A stretch of DNA of 64,000 bases from Vanessa cardui (lineage: Eukaryota; Arthropoda; Insecta; Lepidoptera; Nymphalidae), in NCBI RefSeq assembly GCF_905220365.1, contig NC_061128.1:372001-436000 (forward strand), written 5' to 3'. Position 1 is the first letter of the stretch. The number at the start of each line of letters is the position of its first letter. Positions 1 through 12,243 of the stretch are shown piece after piece. A program made the position numbers and the translations under genes. Under the pieces are notes generated by a model, which worked only from the letters and a program-made list of their open reading frames with translations, was not told where the DNA came from and did no database searches.

Positions 1-256
1 CTGTTTTGTAATATTAAATTTTTACTCAATGTTACATACATCTGTATACACGGTATATATACCAAAATAACATTTTTTTACAATTTTTGTCTGTCTATCT
101 ATTTGTTTGTTCCAGCTAATCTTTGGGACTGCTGGACTGGTTTTGACGGAACTTTCACTATCACAGATAGCTGATATAATAAGGAGTAATTTAGGCTGCA
201 TGGATATTTTTTTTGTTAAATTCAAATACGTACGAGGTCGCGGGCACAGCTAGTAC
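1..256 (+). mobile_element. Helitron-like element, family E (near complete)
   Basis: Non-coding interspersed element closely matching copies at 40.83-41.10 kb (plus) and 9.83-10.11 kb (minus). Landmarks in order are a TAATATTAAA start, an ACTCAATG block, CACGGTA, GTCTGTCTATCTATTTG, a GACTGGTTTTGACGG core, TAATAAGGAGTAA, and the end GCGGGCACAGCTAGT. The CTAG followed by T is what Lepidoptera non-autonomous Helitrons show at their 3' end. Helitron membership is inferred from that terminus and from memory of similar elements. The copy starts at or just before the window edge. Confidence 0.6.
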
Positions 257-574
257 TTAATAATACTATTTTGTCAATTAGTTTGCTCTACAAGTTAAAT
301 GTCAAAACACAAAGTAGAAACGTCAGCCATAGACAATACCAATAAACATATTGTTATGCAGTTAACTCGATTCATAGCAACTGTATGCAAATTTGCAATT
401 GCATAAATAATTGAATAGTTTACAATTCACTCCATGTCTGAATTTAATCCATTACGTTTTTCTATTCTTTAGATAACCGGAACCTACAGTGAGTCTGTCG
501 AGAAATTGAAAGTACAGGCTAATTACAATACAGAGACTTTAATTCCCTTTTTAAAGAAATACTATTTTTAATTT

Positions 575-817
575 GAGCTGAGATGGCCCAGTGGTTAGAA
601 CATGTGCATCTTAACCAATGATTTCGGCTTCAAATATGGTGGTGAAGAAAATCATCGTGAGGAAACCTCTAATTGTCTAATTTTATAGAAATTCTGGCAT
701 ATGTGTAGTCCACCCGCATTTGAATAGAGTGGTGGAATATGTTCCACACCTTTTCCTCAAGGGGAGAGAGTGCCTAAGCCCAGCAGTGGGAAATTTACAG
801 GCTGTTGTTGTTGTTTT
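575..817 (+). mobile_element. tRNA-derived SINE, family A (internally deleted)
   Basis: Starts with a tRNA-like head (GAGATGGCCCAGTGGTTAGAAC, A-box region) and ends with the family's shared tail (CCAGCAGTGGGAAATTTACAGG, then GTT repeats). Compared with full copies at 32.66 kb and 55.40 kb, a stretch after the B-box region is missing. Family A is the commonest SINE in the window, with five or six fuller copies on both strands. It carries no coding capacity and would need LINE machinery for movement. Confidence 0.85.
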
Positions 818-2352
818 AGTTTTTGACAATTGACTCATTAAGTTATAAGATGTGATCTTATGATGTACCTTATTTATTAATATTATATAAAAAGTCTTCT
901 AACCTTTTATGTACAGAACTCATGGCCTTGTTCAGAGTGTACATTTCAACTTAGGACGGTATAAATGTGTGGTGTAATTTGAAATCAGTTGTCTAATATT
1001 TTATCACGAACAAGAACAAGCTAATGCCTGTCACAAGTTTGTTTAAGTAAACCCCTAAACGTCAATTTACATTTTGTCTATGTTGAGATAAATAATTTTG
1101 CAATTTATGAGTTGTCTGTGTAGTAATTACTCTGTACACAGCGAACGTAATTGAATCTTTGTCAGAAGAGAACCGATCCTCTGAGATAACTGTGACGTAT
1201 TTGCATATGATGCAGCGCAATATGCCGCTTATAAATGTGTTATGCAGAACCGTGAGTATATAGAGTTAATTATTTTGTAAGTAATACTAAGTGACAAGCT
1301 CGCACTTGTGACCTTAACCACGACATATACTGCACGGTATTTCTAGGGAAAACTTACTTAGAATAAAAGTTAACTTTGAAATATATGTCACTTTTGTGAC
1401 ATTTCCTTTGTTTTAAATTTAGAATAATTTAGAAATTCAAAAGTGTATATACCGCTGTATGCTGTGTCGTAGTTTATATTTTAAATAATAAATAAAATGA
1501 CAATTAAAAAAAAAAATTCACCACTTACTACTTCTACCTACATCTTTTTGGTTTTGTGCTCATCACTTATTTTAGATACTGAGTAAAGCCTTTCCACATA
1601 TTATTTTTTAATTTGAATTTATTTTAATGTAATTCAATGTTTTATTACTCTGTATGACGATATAACATATTTTGTTTTTTCTTAATTGTGCTTGGTGTTA
1701 AATACGCCACACATTAATGTCATGAAATAATTATATAAATCTCGTTTATGATAACGCAACTGAAACGACATGTCGTAGGCTTCCGTCAGCGTTAATAAAA
1801 GCACCTCATATTTTCTAAACACCATAATCGCAGTTGGAAGTACATTATTTGTATTTTTTTTTATAAACACAAGACAAACGTCAAATATATTTGTTACTGT
1901 TAACAAACCGATGACGTGTTGTAATATTTGTTCATGAGTGCTAAGTGTTAAGCCTCGTTTTTTGCTGGTCGAATAGCGGTTTGTTCGGAAGCCGAAACGA
2001 GAATTTTACAACATACCTGCGGTTTCGTTATCCACAGCGGAATGTGTGTATTTGACAATAATATCCTCGCTATCCTTATTTGCATATATTTGCAAAATTA
2101 GCGCAAACTATGAAACTATTTCGTAAACGTTTTAATATATTCGACAGGGGTTAAATTTGTAATTATATTTTAATTACTTTTTATGTAATTAAAGCAAAGG
2201 TTGCCTATCTTATCTATCAATTATCGGAAGGTCGATAACCCTAATTATCATTGGTGCACGTTTCTGATTTTGTTCAATGACGTCTTTGTCTTTATTTTGT
2301 GAAAAAATGTGGGCATATTGAGAGGCGTTAATTTTATCAATAGTTTTTATTA
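818..2352. other. AT-rich stretch, nothing recognised
   Basis: No ORF with coding character and no recognised repeat. Homopolymer A and T runs occur near 1506 and 1854. Short ORFs here look like chance events in AT-rich DNA. Confidence 0.5.
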
Positions 2353-2432
2353 TACTAGCGCCCCGGTTGTAACGCTGATACTATACTACAGAATGTTTTA
2401 CAAAGTTTTTAGATTTTAAATATATAGTATCT
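2353..2432 (-). mobile_element. Helitron-like family H, 3'-end fragment
   Basis: Begins ACTAGCGCCCCGG and continues CTGATACTATACTACAGAA, matching the reverse complement of the H family 3' end seen at 46.93 kb and 35.59 kb (CTAGCG, GC-rich, CTGATACTAAATATACTAC). Small gaps make it an old copy. Confidence 0.5.
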
Positions 2433-2659
2433 TCGTCAATATTCGTCAGGAATCTACATTTGATTTAATATTGTCAGACTTTTTATATTCCATACGAATA
2501 CCTTAGAATAAGTTACCGAAGTTGGTGGTGCTTTTATAAATCAGTAATGATGTACCAACACTTATGAGCAATGGTGACCCATAATCTCCCCCTTACATAA
2601 CATAAAAATAATGTTTTGAAAATAAATTGTTTATTTTTAACATTAATACGATTCCATCC

Positions 2660-2690
2660 TCTTTGCGAGCATCCTCTTTGCGAGCCAATT
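2660..2690. repeat. Two-copy tandem repeat, 15-bp unit
   Basis: The unit ATCCTCTTTGCGAGC occurs twice head to tail without mismatch. A two-copy array like this typically reflects replication slippage; no function is implied. Confidence 0.8.
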
Positions 2691-3244
2691 CCAGATAATA
2701 TGCATAATTATAATAACCGTAATGCGAAATATTCGTAAAAAGCATTCACTGTTAATAATACCTCTTATATGTTAACGATATTCACTGACGTTGATACCAA
2801 TAACTGAGCCTTTGTTTGCGACGGACAAAGTGGAATAAATCGCCTCGGAGCCCAGCCATTGTAAACAGATTCAGTAAATAAGTATATAGTCCTTTGACGG
2901 AAATTCTATAGAAATGGTCACTCAGAGCACCGAATGGACAATTTCAATGCGAAAGAAACGTTACCTTACAAGTTAATGTCGCGCTTTCAGTGTTGCCTTG
3001 AGTGTTATTCAAATTCGATTTGGATTCGATATTGTGTTACTCTTTATTGGTGAATTCCGGATCTGAGAACAAATCAGTGGTGTTGAGAACATCATTGATT
3101 TATTCTCAAGATAACGACACTAAGATGACGTCACCATGAGTTTTATAAGTAAACGAAAAAACTAGTACTGATAATTTAGTTAATTTAATCATAATCGCAT
3201 GGGAATACAGATAATTTTTCATTGAACATCCTATACGCTCAAGT

Positions 3245-3272
3245 ATATATATATATATATCTCTCTCTCTTT
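3245..3272. repeat. Compound microsatellite (TA)n(TC)n
   Basis: An alternating TA tract passes directly into an alternating TC tract. Simple sequence, likely length-polymorphic. Confidence 0.9.
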
Positions 3273-5465
3273 GAAAAACTACTAGGGTTGCTTTTATCAT
3301 TATATACAATACATATTTAAAAATAATTTACTCTTATCAGCAGTTTTCAAGCCTTTATCAGGGATCAAGCATGGCTTGCATTACACACTGATCGCCTAAT
3401 TACATTACCGTATTATATGTAGGCAGTATTTACAGATGCATAAAACACAATGACAAATAGGATAATAAGTATGAAAAAAACCTTTTCACACCTGTAAAGC
3501 GCCCCTACTGCAAGATTTCAAAAGGCCTGTACAATGTACCTTGTGCCTTGGATTATGTCGTTTCAAATGGCAATGTGTTGCTGTTTTGTACAACAAGGTT
3601 CCAAAAAAATTGCCCACGCAAAGTCAGCGTGTATCGCTAGTTTTTCATAAGTTCGATCCAATAACCTATCATATTCAATTCCTAGTTATTGCGCAGTGAG
3701 ATTTGATATCGCTCCCGGGTCGCCGGTCACGCTGGTCCAATCGTGTGTAAAACGTTCCCGCGGGCACGCATTCATGAAATATTAATATTATGTACGACTC
3801 GCTCGGCTCGCGACTTCGTGCGCCTCCGCCTTAAATGTCTCTCGAGGATCCGACGGTTTCTCAATATCTTATGTTTTGATCTCGGATAAGTCATTTTTAA
3901 TGTTTTGTCGAAAAAAATGTTAGTTTTTTTGACTTGATATTTGTATGTTTAAAAATATTACCGATCTAACAACAAACTGACTTTCTAAAAGTAAATAATA
4001 GTATAGGTCTATATTACGTATTGATAATTTTGAATATTTTAGTAAATTGGAAATGCAGTTTTATCCTCTATTTCCTCATTTCCAGGCTTTAAGTTCAATT
4101 TTAGTTAGTATAATAATAATACATATATTCTTCTTTTAAAACGAATAAATAAAATATGTATGCGTTATCGTGAAATATGATGAATGATGTAAGACACCGT
4201 TTCGACTTATAAATGATTTGTGGAAAATCTCAACAACACAACATAATTAAATAGCTATCAGATGGTATGTCAAAACTGTATTGCAAGTAGCTGAAGCGCT
4301 CCAATCACAACTAAAACATAATGACAGACTATTGTTATCATCACATTTATACATAATTACAGTCCACGCAAGGCAAGGTGCGAATATGGTGCAAACGCAA
4401 AAGAATAATACTCGTAAGTTATTTATAATTTGTTTAAGTGACAAGTTAAGTTTAAATAATGCTTGGAAATATGTAAGAAATGTTAATTTTGCTCAATTGT
4501 TTTTTTAGCAAATATTATTCTAGCAACTAACTAACGTAACGAGTTATTTATTTTACTTATTTAATTCAACGAAGAATCTGCCTATAGAAGCGTCTTGATC
4601 GTCCACTGGGTATGTGTCAAATTTAATTTAGTGTATTTAAAAATTAAATACATTTTTTTAAATGCCTTATTAAATTTTAAATGAAAGGGCTTAATTATTA
4701 CATTTCAAATTTTTTTTATATCTATACAATATGTTTGAATTAAAACATATAAAAAATTATATAATGATAATTGGGCTATAAATAAACTTTTCAGAGTGCG
4801 ATGTTGACGTAGTAATTTAAAAAAAACTTGTTTTTAAAATGTATGTGATGCAAATCTTTAATTTTTTAAGCAATTTTCGAATTCGCAAGTCCCATTTTGG
4901 CAAATTGTGGGTAGACGCATATGCAAATACATACCCAAAGACAGACGCAAAGTATTGCAGTTTGGTGGGAGGATATTGATAGTGGGTGGGGTCGACCCAG
5001 GTGAGTTCGCATAAAACTCAACCAACAAGCAAATAATTCCAAAGCCGTCGTAACAATACCAGCAAACCGGCAGCAATTGTCGCTTATTCTTGATATACAG
5101 CGTGACAGCAAATCAAATAATCCTTCGAGCGGTGTACTCACACGGAATCCCAAGATAATACCCGCACAGCCAACCGAGAGAAATATTATTCGATAATTCT
5201 AGAAACTGCGAAGAAAAAGTCGGGAACAATAAACAGCGCGTATTCAAATGAGGGGAGGTCCCGCGGGACGCGCGGGGCGAGAAAACAATGATAATATTAC
5301 AAACTTATTTAACGCGCGGCCACGAAGCGAGCGGGAAAATGTTAACACTGAATTGATTGTACAGACAATATGAATACTATGTATTTGTTATTTCACTTCC
5401 ATAAACGTTGCCAGAAATTTTACCAAACGAGAGGAAATAATATGGCACTATACACTCACCTATAA

Positions 5466-5718
5466 TATGTTAAATAAATAAATATAAATATTGGACAACA
5501 TCACATACATTCTGATCCCAATGTAAGCAGCTAAAGCACTTGTGTCATGGAAAATCAGAAGTAACGAAGGTACCACAAACACCCAGATTCAAGACAACAT
5601 AGAAAACTAGTGACCTTTTTCTATATCGACTTGGCCGGAAATCGAAACTGGGACTTCAGAGTTTGAGTTTCGTACCCATGAAAAGTGGTGTACACCCTAC
5701 TCGACCACGGAGGTTACC
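5466..5718 (-). mobile_element. tRNA-derived SINE, family D
   Basis: Reads on the minus strand as a tRNA-like head: a GTGGTCGAGTAG A-box-like stretch, then a degenerate B box (GTTTCGATTTCC here; GGTTCGATTCC in better copies). It is followed by a shared body ending ACATTGGGATCAGAATGTATG. Five more copies lie at 23.03, 29.81, 30.44, 33.87 and 40.21 kb. Copies share the same 5' and 3' limits, as expected of a SINE family. Confidence 0.8.
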
Positions 5719-6937
5719 TAGTAGATTCAGTAAACAGTTCATAATATTTTTTTATTGGCAATGCCATCCCAGTAGTCAATAATGGCATTATAAACAAATA
5801 GTGTGTAAAACAAAATTTTGGTAAACGGACGGTTACTTCCAAATGTTGCCACAGAAGCCACCGCCGTGTAATAGGCTCGTGGCCTGAAGCAGTCAAGTAA
5901 ATTCGGTAAAAATTGTGAACGCGTATGTAACCTTGAATATTTACGAGAAGCAAAAGGGTTACCGGCCCGGCTACGTGACGTCTTATGAAATTTCGTCTTC
6001 CTTCCGAGTGAGGGAATACCGTTTCATGTCCCATTATTTTATTCCGTATTAGCTTTTGGTCCTGACTTCAACGTATATGCCTAATATATAAATAAATTTA
6101 CATAATAATTTAGCAGCTCTTATTGCCCATATAAGTTGATTGGTTGGTTCTAGGTTCTCTACGAAAACGATGCGAGTTTTTTTCGGTATTCTAATCGTTT
6201 ACGAACCATTTGAATGCGTTCGAATTGTTACTGGTATTTTCTTGAAAATTCTGTCAGTATTATCAAAAATACACCACTATAGGTGTGATATTAAATATAT
6301 GACCTTTATAATTTGTACATGCCAAGTAATACAATATAAAACAAATATAATAAGATATATCTCAAATAACATTAAAATAACTCTGTAAATATAACGTAAT
6401 AAATTTTACTTTGTTTGTCCCATAAATATTTTTTATAGATAATACGAGTTATATTTAATACACTTATAAAGAGCATTGAAAAGATAATCATCGAAACAAA
6501 TATATCTTCAGCTAAGTTTGTCAGCGATCAACAAAGCTGCAGAAAATTCTGGAAAACTTCACGGCAACGTTTAAAATTAAAAGAATGAACGAGGAAAAAG
6601 TAAAACGAAATAAAACTTCTAAAAGACTTTTCGATTCTCAATAATAGAGTTGAGAGCTCAAGGGCCACGGATGAAAGTTTCACCCCAAAGAGAATTAGCC
6701 ACTTCATACACCCGAGTGACTCAAGACTATCAACAACCCTAGATTACACACGTAACTGTGAAAAAATTGCCCCATATAAGGAGGACGACAAATGGACGGC
6801 TGCAGGACAGCTCTTGTACCATTAGGGCTGGTTCACAGAATATTCAAAGAGGAATTTTAATATTTATTATTAGTATTACTCATTTTATGTACTTATAGTA
6901 CAGTAATGTGGAACAAAACAATGGAAGATTTCTGTTT
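5719..6937. other. Unassigned DNA
   Basis: Contains a 106-codon minus-strand ORF (5714-6034) with no recognisable domain that overlaps the SINE boundary; it is not accepted as a gene. A slightly GC-richer patch at 6620-6840 is not repeated elsewhere in the window. Nothing else seen. Confidence 0.4.
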
Positions 6938-6959
6938 CTTTTTCTAATTCCATGTACGC

Positions 6960-7192
6960 TAACGAGTGATCATCATCCTCCTGCCCATATCCCAATTTTA
7001 TTCGGGGTCTGTGCAACATGTCTTTTCCTTCCATACTTCTCTGTAGGACATCATCTCACAGTTAACATTATTTCTACCGTATCTTCTTTTACACAATCCA
7101 TCCAAATCCATGATCAAGATCTTCCTTACAACATTACATTTCTCCTCATAACATGTCCATGCCATGACAACCGATTTCCAAAGAGACAAATT
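6960..7192 (-). pseudogene. 3' end of RTE-like LINE reverse transcriptase (relic)
   Basis: On the minus strand the translation contains MDLDG, EMMSYREVWKEKTCC and TDPE, matching the C-terminal pattern of lepidopteran RTE-like LINEs (a basic KKRWMDCVKDDM-type block, then a WKxxTCCADP-type end). The end lies next to a GATGAT-type tail, seen here as ATCATCATCC on the plus strand. Only the extreme C terminus is present and the catalytic domain is absent. Same family as 33.63 kb and 49.34 kb. Confidence 0.65.
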
Positions 7193-8697
7193 GCCCTATG
7201 TTTACTGCAAGCACTTTAAAATGAAATGACTAATTAACATTTGATCGTACAACTAATTATCGTTTGAAGCATTACAAAAATTGAATCAATGAATTATAAA
7301 ATCAACTATTAATCTGTTAATATCTGTTATTAATCAGTAATTAATCCATATCATCAATTGTTAATTTGATACGCAATTAGCATATTTTGTATAAATTCAT
7401 TATTTTGGGTTGTGTAAATAATAATTCTTTTTGTTCGTCAGAACTGCTGTTTAATTTAAAAAACAAGTGACGAATGGTCTTCTTGATTTTTTTATTCTTT
7501 GTTTATTATAAAATACATATATGCATAGTGTCGCGGAATTTTATGGAGTGAACCTCTGATAATGTTAGATTTCCTACTAGCATGCTCAAATTAATAGTCC
7601 TTTGTAAATTTAGTCGAAAAACAATAAAATAACCGCAAGCGGAGATCGTTTTGAATATTGAAAAAGTTCAACTTAAAATTGACAATCAATGTCTTTTCTT
7701 TAAAAATGTTGTTATTGTTTGTATACGCTATGCTGAACTACTTCTTTATCTGTTATGTATTTTAAAATAATTAAACAAACCAAAAGACATTCAAGAACAG
7801 CAACTTTATCACATACCATTTCATATACCAATATTTTTCAGTATATTCTTTTCGCATTGCGGTACATCCACAAATAAATTTACTGTATAAAGTGAAAGCT
7901 ATATAGATAACATATGGGGGCATAACTCAAACAATGAATGTGTAAGGTTCAAATAAAACCATTAACAGCTCCATGTGTACCGGGCCTTATCCTTATCCTC
8001 CTAGTCACGTCCTCGGCACATTGATGTAGGAATATAATATGAGGTGCCACATATACTGGAGTTACGTTAACACGCTGTTCGTGTCGTAAAACTTTACTAC
8101 TACGAGCATAACTTATCCCCTCTTGCAGATATTTCTATTGTATTTACTATTATCTATCAGATATTCAAATAATCTATTCTCTTAAGGACTTCTCAATAGC
8201 TTTGGTGGGAAGGTGTCACCCTCTCATTAGTTTCGATGTAATCGAAAAACAATACTTGGTAGAGAGGTTTTACGATTGAAGCATGTGTAAAAGTAAAATG
8301 ACGTACTCTATGGATATAGTAAACGAATTACTTTGCAAAGCTGTGATGATCTGATGACGACAAATAGTGATTATGTATGAATTAAGTGATTGAATCAAAA
8401 AAAAATAGTTGACGGTATAATCATGTCAAAAAGTTAAAAAAAAAAACAAATTTTAGAAAGAACCTTAAATACGTGTATAACATACATAAAAACTGTCTTT
8501 AAGTTATTAGTAGTATAATATAGTATAACATTGTATTTAAACGAATTAAAATCTATTGACCCAATTTCGACCACTGCGGAAAAGTAACCGCGTAGACATT
8601 AAAATTTCACTAGAGAACAGGTTCACCTATAAAATCTGATGGTAGAACAATCGGTAGGACAAAAGAATTACTATTAGCCGAATTACGAACTGACGGA
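7193..8697. other. AT-rich stretch, nothing recognised
   Basis: No repeat family or coding region identified. Long stretches of TAAT-rich sequence near 7220-7400. No ORF longer than chance. Confidence 0.5.
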
Positions 8698-8890
8698 TCG
8701 AACGAGGAGGCTTACCTGATGGATAATCACAATCACAGCCCATGGACATCTGCATTGCCGTATGGCTTTCAGATGCGTTGTCGGCCTTTAAGAAATGAGG
8801 AGAACCTTTTCTTGAAGGTCTCCAAGTGGTATTGGAAAACCCGCTGGTGGAAGCGTGTTACACAGAGTGGTTTCTAGAGGAAAATTCTTT
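8698..8890 (+). mobile_element. Unclassified interspersed repeat, family K (truncated)
   Basis: Contains GAGGCTTACCTGATGG, CCCATGGACATCTGCA, CAGATGCGTTGTCGGCCTTTAAG and TTTTCTTGAAGGTCTCCAAG. This is a pattern common in Lepidoptera and shared with the copy at 39.40-39.70 kb. The class is not known to me. It is broken off just before a family B element that follows within a few bases. Confidence 0.6.
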
Positions 8891-8893
8891 AGA

Positions 8894-9188
8894 ATTGGTG
8901 GTAGGGCTTTGTGCAAGCCCGCCTGGGTAGGCACCACCCACTCATCAGTTATTCTACCGCCAAATAACAGTACTCAGTATTGTTGTGTTCCGGTCTGAAG
9001 GGTGAGTTAGCTAGTGTAACTACAGACACAATTGACATAACATCTTAGTTCCCAAGGTTGGTGGAACATTAACGATGTAAGGAATAGTTGATATTTCTTA
9101 AAGCGTCATTGTCTATGGGCGATGATGACCACTTACCATCAGGTGGCCCATATGCTCGTCAGCCAATCTATACCATAAAAAAAAAGAA
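8894..9188 (+). mobile_element. Short interspersed element, family B (near full length)
   Basis: Begins TTGGTGGTAGGGCTTTGTGC and ends with the conserved block ACTTACCATCAGGTGGCCC, an ATACCATAAAAA signature and a short A-rich tail. Other good copies are at 47.71, 54.54 and 62.98 kb. The ends are constant and there is no ORF. The 3' block resembles lepidopteran SINEs that share a 3' end with RTE-like LINEs, but I see no tRNA head, so SINE status is inferred. Confidence 0.8.
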
Positions 9189-9832
9189 ATCGCGCTATTC
9201 TTAATTTTAGGACAATTCCAAAACAGCGTTTCGGAGTGTACAACTTCCACTGAAATATTTTCCAAAAGACTAACACCAGACCAACAATAGAATTATACAT
9301 GCGTAAAGATATTTCTCTTCCATTTATCCCTCGTGTTATTATTAAAAGTAATTTTGTAAAATAATAACGTTATTCAGCTCCGAGGTAATTTTGTGAATAA
9401 ATTATATTCGTTCATTAGCGAGACCGAAGTTTGCACTCGGCGTTCATAAGAATCTATTCGAATTATATTTGTTTCGAAACGCTCCCCGCAACACTGCACT
9501 CACAAACGAAAATTAAAGTTAAATGAAAAGTGAAATGAGTTTAGTGAAGATGTAAATTTTTCTATTAAGTACATCTGGCGAACGAACCTTTGAATGGAAA
9601 ATTTGATGAGTTTATTGACTTCATCGAAGAAAATACATTTCTAAATGAAAGCGCTCCGAACGCAAAATAGCGTATATATAAATATTGGTTATGAATGAGA
9701 ATCGACTCTCTGAAGAAGTTGGTATTAGCAAATATGAGGGAGTCGCATCCTTCGTGTGTAGTGAGACAATATTACCAAAATATTTTGTTTAAGTTGAGCC
9801 AAGATGTACCTGTACTTCATCTGGCTAGCTAT
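9189..9832. other. Unassigned AT-rich DNA
   Basis: No repeat or gene recognised. Short GC-richer patches near 9420-9500 are not repeated elsewhere in the window. Confidence 0.45.
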
Positions 9833-10106
9833 TTATCATAATAGCTGTGCTCGCGACCTTGTATGTCTTTAAATATGACAAAAAAAAATTATTATAGCCT
9901 AAGTTACTCCCTATTATATCAGCTATCTGCCAGTGGAAGTCCCGTCAAAACCGGTCCAGCCGTTACAGAGATTAGCCGAAACAAACAGACAGACCAATAA
10001 AAATTGTAAAAAATGTTATTTTGGTATGTGTACCGTGTATAAATACATATGCATTGAGTAAAAAAGGGCTTTTTTAATATTACAAACAGACACCCTAATT
10101 TTATTA
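9833..10106 (-). mobile_element. Helitron-like element, family E
   Basis: Reverse complement of the family E pattern. The plus strand starts with GGCTAGCT (CTAG 3' terminus), then GCTCGCGACCTTGTA, TTACTCC, CAAAACCGGTCCAGCCG, ACACGG-like sequence and TTGAGTAAAAA. Order and spacing match the copies at 1 kb and 40.83 kb. Confidence 0.65.
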
Positions 10107-10796
10107 TATGTATAGATGGTAGTGCTACCACCACAAAAAAGTAGCCAAGCAGTAGCACATACAGATAAAAGATAAATAATTTTCTCATTTATATTAGTAT
10201 ATAAATCGAACTAACACAAATAAAAAAATAGTTCATTTGTGTGATAACTATGATACTAATTTATACTTACTTAAAAAATATGTCTAAGCTCAGTAGACAG
10301 GAGAAGGAATCATAAAAGTTTTAAGGCAGTGCCGTGACTTTTTCAAATATTTAAGTTTATAAAATAATCATCGCGTGTTCTGCGCTGAAAAAACACCTCC
10401 TGGAAACATGAATATTAAGGAAGGAATTCTTAGACGCATCTTGGTTGAGTAATATCCTAATCTACGTAAGTTTTTTCCCTGCAATGAAACATTTACGTAC
10501 TTACACAATGGTGTACATAACTCGTCAGAACTTCGAAAATTCCGTAGTAAAATAACTCAACGAAATTTTGAATAAAATTTATCCGCCCTTTGGGAAATTA
10601 AGTGTAGGTGTAAATGTCTACATATTAACTTATCTTCGCTCGTTAATTAACAACATTTAAGTTATACACAGCGGTAACTTTCGTCTGATTTATGAAATAT
10701 TCAATTTTACATTTTATCGAACACACATACATATATGGCAGGTTTTATTATCAACTGCAAAATCGCGTGTTAAATGTATAATGAGTCTTAAAGTAA
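10107..10796. other. Unassigned DNA
   Basis: No recognised repeat or ORF. The stretch 10310-10600 has a non-repetitive look and moderate GC. It may be an old element, but no second copy is in this window. Confidence 0.4.
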
Positions 10797-10925
10797 AAAA
10801 TAATTCAATATAGAAGTGATTACATTTGTTTATTGTCAGTCAAAAACTTACCACCAGTTTGAAAATGAATACCTTAGATCTGAGAAGAACCGGCGAAGAA
10901 GAAGAAGAAAGAACACTTTTATTTG
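10797..10925 (-). mobile_element. Retroposon 3' end, family C2
   Basis: Minus-strand copy of the C2 terminal block. The plus strand reads TTCAATATAGAAGTG, TATTGTCAGTCAAAAACTTACC, TACCTTAGATCTGAGAAG and AACCGGCGAAGAAG. Homologous to 25.85-26.11 kb and the right window edge. The GAAGAAGAAGAAG microsatellite after the CCGGCG motif is an expansion private to this copy. Confidence 0.6.
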
Positions 10926-11096
10926 GGAAAAAATGACATTTAGGTACAAAATAAAAAGTAAAAACAATAATAATAAAAAAATAACTTAAGTACTAATAAC
11001 TTATCATTTACACTACAAAAAGAAATAAAATAAACAATAAAAAAAGTAACGATACAAAAAAAATAAAGAAAAAGAACAACTATAATATAGGTATAT

Positions 11097-11180
11097 GACG
11101 TGTCCCAAATAGGTATACCATTCAGCAATTCATATGTATGGACACCTAATGTTGGTTTTCAATGGTACCCTTTTTTGATA
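11097..11180 (-). other. Segment sharing a WYTYLGH-coding motif with 52.34-52.42 kb
   Basis: On the minus strand this segment translates to WYTYLGH in one frame. Over 27 aligned bases it differs from the segment at 52.34-52.36 kb at three positions. Two of these are silent third positions in that frame and the third changes E to K. This suggests a shared coding origin, but the flanking frame is broken by stops. The family is not recognised. Confidence 0.35.
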
Positions 11181-11189
11181 CCTACTGAC

Positions 11190-12094
11190 GGGCGGTGACC
11201 CAATTAAAATACAAATACTAAAATTTAAAATAAAAACAATAGATATTACATATATAATTTATTTTTAAGATAAATTGCATGTATTAAATAATAATTTATT
11301 CATTCGATAAACTACACGCAAATATATTTATATTTTGTATAAAGCAAAACCAGTTATGGAGAAATTTGCGCATAATATATATCGTGCTTAGTTAACTGGT
11401 CTCCTTTACGAAGGGCAACAGCGGCCAAAAGCACTCATGACGTCATCATTATTTTCTTTTAATCTTGAATCGATAGTAAAGCAAAATTCATTCCATTACA
11501 TTGTACAAAAAGGAAAAAAAATAGTTTTAAATTCATATTTTAATTTTCCATGAAATATACAATTTCTTAAATATAAGAAAATGGGTACAAATTACTGCAT
11601 AATAAGTTTAAATCAAGCTTTGAATATTGTAGTGTACAAATAAGAAGTGACTGACAGTGAAATAAAAATGGTCACGCTTTTAAAACGAAACCAAATTCGC
11701 AGTATTTGTAATTATAGACTGACATTCAGTAAATAAAAAATACGATTTCAATTACACAATTGCTTTTCAGTTTTTCTCAATTTGAATAACAATTATATAT
11801 TTATTTATTTTAATTTCGGTTGTTAGTATATTATTAAGCTATCAATAATATAATATTATAATTAATAGCAACTAAATGAAAAACTTTATGAACTGACACG
11901 ATAAGGGAAGTTGCGCTCTGAAAAGTTAAAAGCAAGAAAATGTTCTTTTTGATTTTATCTAGAAACTATTAACTATTTATCATTTGATTTGATAACTTAA
12001 TTATACGATTTAATTTAATATAGAGGCGTAGTTAATAAAGGAGTTTTTAGGAGGTAAGTCGTAGTCGTATGTTATCTTTTTTTATTTCGTTTAA
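11190..12094. other. Very AT-rich stretch
   Basis: No gene or repeat recognised. A single CRE-like TGACGTCA is present near 11438. Otherwise low-complexity AT-rich DNA. Confidence 0.45.
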
Positions 12095-12243
12095 CAATAT
12101 TTATATATAAGACCTGCTCAGTATTTTTTGCCGGTTCTTCTCAGATCAGGGTCTTCTTTTTCGAACCGGTGGTACCGTTTCATTTGACCATTAATAAGTA
12201 AGTGTAATGCTTCTATATTGAATAAAGTCGTTTAAGTTGAAGC
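12095..12243 (+). mobile_element. Retroposon 3' end, family C2 (diverged)
   Basis: Contains TTGCCGGTTCTTCTCAGATC, CGAACCGGTGGTA and ATTGAATAAAGTCG, the family C2 block in plus orientation. The order is right but the copy carries several insertions. Confidence 0.55.

Larger units (their letters stand above)
2433..5465. other. Mostly unique DNA with two GC-richer islands
   Basis: No supported gene. A 15-bp unit is duplicated in tandem at about 2660-2690. A (TA)n-(TC)n microsatellite lies at 3245-3272. Two islands stand out from the AT-rich background: 3700-3860 (CG-rich, with GCTCGGCTCGCGAC) and 5150-5345 (with GGTCCCGCGGGACGCGCGG and GCGCGGCCACGAAGCGAG). An octamer-like ATGCAAAT sits at about 4920. 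Islands like these could be regulatory, but nothing in the sequence proves it. Confidence 0.4.

Noticed and set aside
575..640. tRNA-like sequences (also at 23.03, 32.66, 51.34 and 55.40 kb) considered as tRNA genes
   Set aside because: They have A- and B-box-like motifs but no complete cloverleaf, and each is followed by a shared SINE body.
2660..2690. Two-copy 15-bp tandem repeat considered as a binding-site array
   Set aside because: Only two copies with no known motif; slippage is the simplest explanation.
4247..5153. Several ORFs of 65-95 codons on both strands
   Set aside because: Overlapping on both strands without coding bias or recognisable domains.
5714..6034. 106-codon minus-strand ORF
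   Set aside because: Begins next to and ends inside a SINE D copy, has no recognised domain, and length is within what chance allows over 64 kb.
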